From an uncultured bacterium (lineage in GTDB: Bacteria; Acidobacteriota; Thermoanaerobaculia; Thermoanaerobaculales; Thermoanaerobaculaceae), in contig CALEVZ010000013.1 in assembly GCA_937924755.1 (NCBI GenBank), positions 62,001-126,000 of the forward strand: a DNA stretch of 64,000 nt. The letters are read 5' to 3'. The position numbers and the translations under genes were made by a program. Of the stretch, positions 58,444 through 64,000 are shown one piece after another. The notes under the pieces are model-generated. The model was given only the letters and a program-made list of their open reading frames with translations. It was not told the origin of the DNA and ran no database searches. Each line of letters begins with the position of its first letter. Position 1 is the stretch's first letter.

Positions 58444-59873
58444 TGGCCCCTCCGGTTCACCCCAACCCGCCGGCCGACAGCGCTGTCCACGACCTGGCGG
58501 TGGTGGGGGCCGGGGTGTCGGGCCTGACGCTGGCGTTCTGGTTCACGCACCGCGGTCAGCGCGACGCGGTCGTCCTGGAGCAGGCAACCCGCCCGGGGGG
58601 GAAGCTGCAGACCGAGTGGCTCGAGGGCTACTGCTGCGAGTGGGGGCCGCAGGGGTTTCTCGACAGCGGGCAGGACACCCTCCGGCTGGTGCGCGAACTG
58701 GGGTTGGAGTGCGAGCTCCAGCGCGCCGACCAGGCGGCGGGCGACCGATTCATCCTGCGGGACGGGCAGCTGCGGCGCGTACCCATGTCGCCGCTGGAGT
58801 TCCTGCGCTCGGACGTGCTCTCCCTGGCGGGGCGTCTGCGAGTGCTGCTGGAACCGCTGCAGCCCCCCGCCAGCGCCGGCGATGAGAGCGTCTTTGCCTT
58901 TGCCTGCCGCCGGATTGGCCGGGAAGCGGCGGAGGTCCTGGTGGATGCCATGGTCACCGGGGTGTTTGCCGGTGATTCGCGGCAACTCTCGCTGCCCGCC
59001 ACCTTCCCCCGCATGCGCGAGATGGAGGCGGCGTACGGTTCGCTTTTCCGGGCCATGTTGGCACTGCGCCGCCAACGCGCCCGGCGCGCAGCCGCCGGGC
59101 AGGACGCCACTCCGGCGGGGGGACCGGCAGGCCCCGCCGGGACCCTCACCACTCTGCGGCGGGGCATGCAACAGCTGACCGATGCGCTGGCCGCCGCCCT
59201 GGGCCCGCGTCTGCGCCTGGCCTGCCCGGTCACCGGCGTCCAGCGCCGGGTGGGGGGATTCACCGTGCATCTGGCGGGGGGCGAGCGGTTAAACGCCCGC
59301 CACCTCGCCCTGGCCGTGCCCCCGGGCGCCGCTGCCGCCCTCCTCGGCGACGTCCTCGACCCCGCCGCCCTGGCCGCCCTGCGGGAGATCCCCTCCATCC
59401 CCATTGCCGTGGTGATGACCGGGTATTCGGAGGCCCGCCCCTTCCGCCACCCCGTCCAGGGGTTCGGCTTCCTCGTGCCGACCCGGGAACGTCGGCGAAT
59501 CCTCGGGACCATCTTCTGCTCCAGCACCTTCCCCGGCCAGGCGCCGAGTGGAAAGACGCTGTTGCGGACCCTCGTGGGGGGCGCGCGGCATCCCCACCTC
59601 GTCCACCTGCCCGATGCCGACCTGCTCTCCCTGGTGCGCCAGGAGCTGGACGCCTGCCTGGGGGGAGACCCGCAGCCCGAGATGGTGCACATCGTCCGCC
59701 ACGATGAAGCGATCCCCCAGTACACCCTGGGGCACGCCAGCCGGGTAGCGGCCGTCCACAGGGGCGCCGCGGCGGTGCCCGGCCTTTACCTCCTGGGCAA
59801 CGGGTACGGCGGCGTGGCGGTCAACGCCTGCGTCACCGAGGCAACCCAGCTGGCCGCCCGGCTTGCCTCGTAA
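58443..59873 (+). CDS. hemY: Protoporphyrinogen oxidase (HemY type, FAD)
   Basis: Oxidises protoporphyrinogen IX to protoporphyrin IX. The 476-residue flavoprotein has the dinucleotide motif LAVVGAGVSGLTLAFWFTHRG, EQATRPGGKLQTE and WGPQGFLDSG near the N-terminus. FAGDSRQLSLPATFPRM lies in the middle, and the C-terminal LYLLGNGYGGVAVNACV closes the FAD site. HemY-type enzymes use oxygen, whereas HemN does not. The ATG overlaps the hemN stop (TGATG). The last 41 bases overlap the convergent cysteine-cluster gene. Confidence 0.93.
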   Translation: MAPPVHPNPPADSAVHDLAVVGAGVSGLTLAFWFTHRGQRDAVVLEQATRPGGKLQTEWLEGYCCEWGPQGFLDSGQDTLRLVRELGLECELQRADQAAGDRFILRDGQLRRVPMSPLEFLRSDVLSLAGRLRVLLEPLQPPASAGDESVFAFACRRIGREAAEVLVDAMVTGVFAGDSRQLSLPATFPRMREMEAAYGSLFRAMLALRRQRARRAAAGQDATPAGGPAGPAGTLTTLRRGMQQLTDALAAALGPRLRLACPVTGVQRRVGGFTVHLAGGERLNARHLALAVPPGAAAALLGDVLDPAALAALREIPSIPIAVVMTGYSEARPFRHPVQGFGFLVPTRERRRILGTIFCSSTFPGQAPSGKTLLRTLVGGARHPHLVHLPDADLLSLVRQELDACLGGDPQPEMVHIVRHDEAIPQYTLGHASRVAAVHRGAAAVPGLYLLGNGYGGVAVNACVTEATQLAARLAS

Positions 59874-60507
59874 CTTCTTTCTCGACATCGACATGTGCCA
59901 GCCGCCAGGCGACCACCGTGTCGCCGCCGGCCAGGCGCGCCAGCAGTCGCCCCTCCACATCCTCGGGGTCGGGATCGACCGCCGCCGCGGCGATTTCGTC
60001 CGCGGAAGCGGCGGTGAAATTGAGCCGGCACGGCGGCAACACTTCCTCGCCACAGCGAATGGGCAGCCCGAAGGTGCGGCACGACACCGGCCGCGCCGCG
60101 TACAGCTCGCACGCCCCGCTGGTCGGGTCCAGCGCCGGGCAAGGCAGCGCCTGATGGGCGGTGAAGAGCGCCAGGCGGGCCTGCGGGTCTCCGGTGAGCT
60201 CTCCGGTGGCGGGGTCACCGCAGAAGTCGCGGCGCAGCACCTCCCACTGGGTGCGGGCGCGGGCCTGGAGCGCCGCCGCCCGCTCGGGGTGGCGGCGGGC
60301 GAGCCGCGCCAGGCCCCGCCGTAGCCGCCGAGCGTCCAGCGGGGTGATGTCGAAGAGACCGATGCAGCACTCCACGCACCCCAGCCGGCAGGTCACCTGC
60401 GCACCCGCCCGCCTCACCGCCTCACCCAGCCGTGCGTCCAGCTGGCGCAGGAAACGATGATCCCGGAGCGTCCATGCCTGCCTCCCGCGGCCGCCCGCAG
60501 CCCCCAT
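59833..60507 (-). CDS. YkgJ-family cysteine-cluster protein
   Basis: A 224-residue protein with the CxxxxC..C arrangement of the YkgJ/Fe-S-type cysteine cluster: CRLGCVECC near residue 40, CPALDPTSGACELYAARPVSCRTFG later, and further Cys near 160. Such proteins are thought to bind zinc or an Fe-S cluster, and their role is not established. The ATG at 60507 overlaps the rarA stop (ATGA), favouring it over longer open starts. Its 3' end overlaps hemY. Confidence 0.88.
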   Translation of the reverse strand: MGAAGGRGRQAWTLRDHRFLRQLDARLGEAVRRAGAQVTCRLGCVECCIGLFDITPLDARRLRRGLARLARRHPERAAALQARARTQWEVLRRDFCGDPATGELTGDPQARLALFTAHQALPCPALDPTSGACELYAARPVSCRTFGLPIRCGEEVLPPCRLNFTAASADEIAAAAVDPDPEDVEGRLLARLAGGDTVVAWRLAHVDVEKEVTRQAGRPAGLPR

Positions 60508-61835
60508 CACTGGGACCCCCCGGTTCGCCGACGAACCAGCTCCGCCAGCCGTTCGCGGATGCGCTTCTCCCACCCCTCCTCCCCCGGCCGGTACAGGCGC
60601 AGGGAGGCGAGCTCCGGGGGCAGACAGGCCATGGCGGCCACCTTGCCGGGCAGATCGTGGGCGTACTGGTACCCCTCTCCGTACCCCAGCTCCCGCATCA
60701 GCCGGGTGGGGGCGTTGCGCAGGTGCAGCGGCACTGGGAAGGGCGGGCGCCCCCGCACCGCCGCCTGGGCCGCCCCGTAGGCGGTGTAGAGGGCGTTGGA
60801 CTTAGGCGCCAGCGCCAGATACACCGCCGCCTGGGCGAGCGCCAGGGCGCACTCGGGCATACCCACGTGCTCCACCGCCGCCGCCGCGGCGGCCGCCTGC
60901 TCCAGGGCTCGGGGGTCGGCTAGTCCAACGTCCTCCGAAGCAACCCGCAGCAGTCGCCGGGCTAGAAAACGGGGGTCGGCGCCCCCCTCCAGCATGCGCG
61001 CCAGCCAGTACAGGGAAGCGTCCACGTCCGAGTTGCGAATGGACTTGTGGAGCGCCGAGATGAGGTTGTAGTGCTCCTCCCCCTCCTTGTCGTACAGCGC
61101 CAGGCGCCGCTGGGCCATGCGCGTGACCACCTGGGCAGAGATCTCGCCGCCCTGGCTGATGGACCGGGCAGCGAGCTCCAGCAGCGTGAGGGCCGCCCGG
61201 GCGTCCCCCCCGGCGGCGGCGACCAGGGCATCCTCGGCCGCCGCGGAAAGGGTCAACCCCAGCGTACCCAGCCCCCGATCCGGGTCCTCGAGGGCGCGCC
61301 GCACGATCTGGCGGACGGCCTCCTCGCCGAGGGGCTCCAGCACGTAGACCTTGACGCGGGACAGCAGGGCGCGGTTGAGCTCGAAGGAGGGATTCTCGGT
61401 AGTTGCGCCGATCAGGGTGATGTCGCCGGTTTCCAAAAAGGGCAGGAAGGCGTCCTGCTGCGCCTTGTTGAAGCGGTGTACCTCGTCCACGAAGAGCACC
61501 GTCCGCCGCCCTTCCCTTTCCCGCCGCCGGCGGGCGTGCTCCATGATCTCCCGCGCCTCCTTGACCCCCGCCAGGACGGCGGAAAAGGCCACCAGCTCGG
61601 CGTCAAACTCCCTGGCCAGCAGGCGTGCCAGTGTGGTCTTGCCGCTCCCTGGCGGCCCCCACAGCACCAGCGACGGCAATTCTCTGCCGGAAACGATGGC
61701 CTCCAGCGGCCCCTCCGGCCCCAGCAACGCCTCCTGCCCGACCACCTCGGCGAGGGTGCGGGGGCGCATCCGCTCCGCCAGCGGCGTGCCCGGCGCACAG
61801 CCGTCAGACTGAAAAAGCCTCTGGGTCTCGTCCAC
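60507..61835 (-). CDS. rarA: Replication-associated recombination protein A (MgsA/RarA)
   Basis: AAA+ ATPase of the clamp-loader group that acts at stalled forks. The 442-residue protein has RMRPRTLAEVVGQEALLGPEG and P-loop WGPPGSGKTT (60-67). Walker B is VLFVDEVHRFNKAQQD, and IGATTENPSFELN with LLSRVKVY includes the arginine finger. The C-terminal half (YWLARMLEGGADPRFLARRLLRVASEDVG) is the RarA tetramerisation domain. GTG 61835 has GGAG about 10 bases upstream; the TTG three codons earlier does not. The start lies 32 bases inside the aldolase gene. Confidence 0.94.
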   Translation of the reverse strand: MDETQRLFQSDGCAPGTPLAERMRPRTLAEVVGQEALLGPEGPLEAIVSGRELPSLVLWGPPGSGKTTLARLLAREFDAELVAFSAVLAGVKEAREIMEHARRRREREGRRTVLFVDEVHRFNKAQQDAFLPFLETGDITLIGATTENPSFELNRALLSRVKVYVLEPLGEEAVRQIVRRALEDPDRGLGTLGLTLSAAAEDALVAAAGGDARAALTLLELAARSISQGGEISAQVVTRMAQRRLALYDKEGEEHYNLISALHKSIRNSDVDASLYWLARMLEGGADPRFLARRLLRVASEDVGLADPRALEQAAAAAAAVEHVGMPECALALAQAAVYLALAPKSNALYTAYGAAQAAVRGRPPFPVPLHLRNAPTRLMRELGYGEGYQYAHDLPGKVAAMACLPPELASLRLYRPGEEGWEKRIRERLAELVRRRTGGSQ

Positions 61836-62397
61836 GTCGAGCAAGCTCCAGCCGTGCCAGCAGTTCCACTAGTTCCAGCCGCTCCAGCGCCTGCAGCGGC
61901 GTCAACCCCGTCGCCACCGCCCCATGGTTCAGCATCACCGCCACCGGCGTGGAGACCAACGTGGCGGCGGCGGCCACCGCCAATTCCGCCGACCCGGGTG
62001 CCAGGGCCGGCACCAGCCCCACCGCCCCCAGCACCGCCTCCCCCTCCGGCAACAGGCCGACGTTCGGAGCCGGGTTGTCGGGCCACCCCAGGCTCAGGGC
62101 CAGCACCGCCGGAGGGTGGGCGTGCACGATCGCCCCGGCGTCCGGCACCCGCCGATACACCTCCAGGTGCAGGGCGACCTCGCTGGACGCCGCGGGTGGC
62201 AGCGGTTCGTGGAGCGACACCCGCAACAGTGCCGAGGGCATCAGGCGCCCCTTGCGAACCCCCCGCGGAGTCAGCACCATCCACCCGCCATCCAGCCGGC
62301 AGGAGAGATTCCCCTCCCCTCCCCGCACCAGGCCCTGGCGCTCCAGCGCCGCCCCCACCGCCACCAGTTCGGCGCGTCGCCGGGCTTCACCCCTCAT
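61804..62397 (-). CDS. Class II aldolase/adducin family protein
   Basis: A 197-residue zinc-dependent aldolase of the FucA/AraD group. The glycine loop reads GNLSCRLDGG, the catalytic glutamate is in SSEVALHLEVYR, and zinc-binding histidines are in AIVHAHPP and the LNHGAVATG block. Likely substrates are sugar or methylthioribulose phosphates; I cannot choose. The ATG overlaps the stop of the small zinc-ribbon gene, and the 3' end overlaps rarA by 32 bases. Confidence 0.9.
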   Translation of the reverse strand: MRGEARRRAELVAVGAALERQGLVRGGEGNLSCRLDGGWMVLTPRGVRKGRLMPSALLRVSLHEPLPPAASSEVALHLEVYRRVPDAGAIVHAHPPAVLALSLGWPDNPAPNVGLLPEGEAVLGAVGLVPALAPGSAELAVAAAATLVSTPVAVMLNHGAVATGLTPLQALERLELVELLARLELARRGRDPEAFSV

Positions 62398-62669
62398 GTG
62401 CCTGAGGCCGAACCGCTCGCCCGAAAGCCGCCGTCCGCCGCTGGTCGCTCACACCCACCGGCGCACACTAGGCGCCGGGCTGGCCATCGCCCCTCCTCCC
62501 GCACCTCCGCCGGGCTGACGTAGCGGCCGCAGCGCTCACAGCGCACCAGCTCCACCACCCCCATCCGCTCCTGGTGCCGCAGGTACTCCCGCCGACGGCG
62601 GCGGCCGAACAGCCCCGCGATCCGCCACACCAGGTACAGCAGAATGAGGAGGATGACGGTACGCGTCAC
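62394..62669 (-). CDS. Small membrane protein with zinc-ribbon-like cysteines (PP0621-like)
   Basis: A 91-residue protein. A single helix (VILLILLYLVWRIAGLF) anchors it in the membrane, followed by an Arg-rich stretch. Four cysteines follow, CERC at about 44-47 and CAGGC at about 69-73, spaced like a small zinc ribbon. This layout resembles the PP0621 family of unknown role. The GTG start overlaps the stop of the TPR gene upstream (GTGA), and the gene overlaps the aldolase start. Confidence 0.8.
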   Translation of the reverse strand: MTRTVILLILLYLVWRIAGLFGRRRRREYLRHQERMGVVELVRCERCGRYVSPAEVREEGRWPARRLVCAGGCERPAADGGFRASGSASGT

Positions 62670-63295
62670 CGCTGCCGCCGGGTAATCTCCTGCTCCAGGG
62701 GAGCGAGGTCGGGAATGTCCTCGATGGAGCCTCGCAGCGCCTTGAGCTTGGCCAGCTCCTCCAGCGCCCCAGCCGGGTCGTTGAGGTCAAACAGCCTCAC
62801 CACCGCGGCGTTGTAGCGCGACTGCCAGTGCTCCGGCTTCATGTCGGCGGCGCGGTCCAGAAGCTCGATGGCCTTGGCCGATTGGCCAGACTCGCGGTAG
62901 GCCACGGCCAGGTCGGTGATCACATCGGCGGAGTCGTCGCGGATCGCCCGCGCCCGCTCGTAGAAATCCACCGCCCGGGGCCAATTGCCCAGATCGTACT
63001 GGACGTTCCCCATCTGCACCAGGTGCTGGTAGTTGTTGGGATCCTCAGCGAGCAGCCGTTCCAGTTCGCGCGCCGCCTCCAAAAGCTGCTGGCTGGCAGG
63101 CGAAGCGGCATGACCGCCGTCCAACGCCTGAGGGGCCATCCCCGGCAACGGTGGGGCTCCTGGCACGCCGGCGTGGGGATCCCCCATCCTCCCTCCCACC
63201 TGCGGCGCCATCCAATGCCGCTGACCCACCACGAAACCCATGAGAAACCCCAGCAGCGCTCCCACCACCCAAGTAATGAAAGGGTTCTTTATCAT
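62666..63295 (-). CDS. Membrane-anchored TPR protein
   Basis: A 209-residue protein with one N-terminal helix (FITWVVGALLGFLMGFVVG), a Gly/Pro/Ala-rich linker and about three tetratricopeptide repeats from residue ~70. Examples are PNNYQHLVQMGNVQYDLGNWPRAVDFYERA and SADVITDLAVAYRESGQSAKAIELLDRA. TPRs bind partner proteins; the partner here is not known. Similar proteins occur next to cytochrome biogenesis genes elsewhere, which I do not see in this window. The ATG has a weak GGGGGAA upstream. Confidence 0.88.
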   Translation of the reverse strand: MIKNPFITWVVGALLGFLMGFVVGQRHWMAPQVGGRMGDPHAGVPGAPPLPGMAPQALDGGHAASPASQQLLEAARELERLLAEDPNNYQHLVQMGNVQYDLGNWPRAVDFYERARAIRDDSADVITDLAVAYRESGQSAKAIELLDRAADMKPEHWQSRYNAAVVRLFDLNDPAGALEELAKLKALRGSIEDIPDLAPLEQEITRRQR

Positions 63296-63378
63296 CTATT
63301 CCATTCCCCCTGGCCGGCACGTGGCCAGACCCGCCCATGGTACACAGCACGAAACCTTCTGTTTTTCTCCCGCATCCC

Positions 63379-64000
63379 TCAGGGTGCCTGCTCCCGCCGA
63401 CCCACCCAGGTTCCGGAGGCGGCCCCGCCGGCAGCCAGATTGGTGGCGTCCCACCGCCCTTCCAGCCGCTTTTCCTCGCCCCGGGTGACCATGCGGGCGG
63501 TGTAGGTGGCGACGAAGCCGAGCTGGGCGTCAATGCGCTCCAGCCGCAGGTTCTGGCCGATGAACGTCCCCCGTAGGGATCCCCGCCACCCCCCCGCCAG
63601 GGAGTACACGCCGGTCACGATGGTGCCGGACAGTTCCAGGTCGAAGGTGCCCTTGAGGGCCCCCGGCTCGATGGCCACGTACCAGCGTCCGGACAGCTCA
63701 TCGCCGGGTTTGCTCCCCGCCTCCAGGCGGGCAATCTCCGCCTGCAGCTGATCCAGGGTACCCCGCCGCGCTGCCAATGTCGCCCGAACCTGCTGGGCGG
63801 TGGCCAGCGCCTGGCTCAGCTCCGCTTCCGCTCGCCGCACGTCCGCCAGCCGGGAGGTGAAGCTGACCAGATCCTCCCCCTCCCGTTCCGCTCGCAACAG
63901 GTCGTCCCCCAGGCGGATCAGCCGGTCACTGGCGGCCCGCAGCTGCTCGTGCGCCCTCTCCAGCTCCAGCAGATTGGCGGCGACGAGTTTTTTCTCCAGC
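63379..64000 (-). CDS. Coiled-coil protein with C-terminal beta domain, N-terminus beyond window
   Basis: About 207 residues are visible and the frame is open to the right edge, so the start lies outside. The first ~100 visible residues form a long heptad-rich coiled coil (LEKKLVAANLLELERAHEQL onward). The remainder, from about GDELSGRWYVAIEPG, is a strand-rich domain with GTFDLELSG, SGTIVTGVYSLAGGWRG and RLEGRWDATNLA. This resembles periplasmic proteins that pair a coiled coil with a small beta barrel; the function is unknown. It is probably exported, but the signal is not visible. The gene after it on the minus strand (TPR) is 83 bases away. Confidence 0.75.
   Translation of the reverse strand, partial: LEKKLVAANLLELERAHEQLRAASDRLIRLGDDLLRAEREGEDLVSFTSRLADVRRAEAELSQALATAQQVRATLAARRGTLDQLQAEIARLEAGSKPGDELSGRWYVAIEPGALKGTFDLELSGTIVTGVYSLAGGWRGSLRGTFIGQNLRLERIDAQLGFVATYTARMVTRGEEKRLEGRWDATNLAAGGAASGTWVGRREQAP

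Noticed and set aside
1-64000. CRISPR arrays, tRNA/rRNA genes, insertion sequences, prophage or attachment sites
   Set aside because: I looked for repeat-spacer arrays, tRNA-like TPsiC arms, transposase or integrase motifs and terminal inverted repeats and found none I could support.

Overview
This is 64 kb of very G+C-rich, densely packed bacterial chromosome. There are about 60 protein genes, mostly in tight co-directional runs with ATGA/GTGA/TGATG stop-start overlaps. I see no rRNA, tRNA, CRISPR array, transposase, integrase or phage gene. A VWFA protein of the type common in Acidobacteria, the Tal-Pgi fusion, the large secreted and signalling proteins and the housekeeping mix point to an Acidobacteriota-like organism, perhaps Thermoanaerobaculia. 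That placement is inference from gene content; no marker gene here settles it.

Layout. 1-5.6 kb (minus): 7TM-HD phosphodiesterase (cut by the window edge), phoH, a PduO-type cobalamin adenosyltransferase and a hybrid histidine kinase. 5.7-7.4 kb (plus): gamma-glutamyltransferase. 7.4-12.9 kb (minus): an unknown protein with a half-ferritin, an acyl-CoA:CoA transferase with an Ald/PntA-family dehydrogenase, and an SDR with a prenyltransferase-like protein and a small protein. 12.9-15.1 kb: an island of two unknown secreted proteins bounded by CCGTGN hexamer tracts. 15.1-25.7 kb (plus): central carbon genes (glk, rpe, tal-pgi) interleaved with a glutaryl-CoA dehydrogenase-like gene and a CinA-like gene, then a NatAB-like ABC exporter whose second permease is fused to a CPBP protease. 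25.7-38.9 kb (mostly minus): RRM protein, FKBP, hydrolase, OsmC, nitronate monooxygenase, glgC, a pentapeptide-repeat protein, recG, a cNMP-FHA protein, LD-carboxypeptidase, a cupin and the VWFA protein; yhbY is plus. 39-50.5 kb: hsp20, acyl-CoA dehydrogenase, mutL, a solute-binding lipoprotein coupled to an HD-GYP receptor, phosphomannomutase, FabG-like reductase, glycosyltransferase and an RNA methyltransferase.

50.9-59.9 kb (plus) is an eight-gene tetrapyrrole operon, hemA-C-D-B-L-E-N-Y, running from glutamyl-tRNA to protoporphyrin IX. Only ferrochelatase is absent from the window. After it come, on minus, a YkgJ-type cysteine-cluster protein, rarA, a class II aldolase, a small zinc-ribbon membrane protein, a TPR protein and the C-terminal part of a coiled-coil protein.

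Two observations stand out. First, genes without a Shine-Dalgarno sequence repeatedly carry a TANNNT hexamer 6-9 nt before the start codon (pduO, glk, the alpha/beta hydrolase, the pentapeptide gene, the cupin, mutL, the RlmL-like gene). This is what leaderless transcription would look like. Second, the island at 13.1-14.8 kb pairs a secreted seven-cysteine peptide with a larger secreted, propeller-like protein, and the pair sits between degenerate hexamer tracts. It resembles peptide/propeller pairs of Bacteroidetes and is the best candidate here for an undescribed system.
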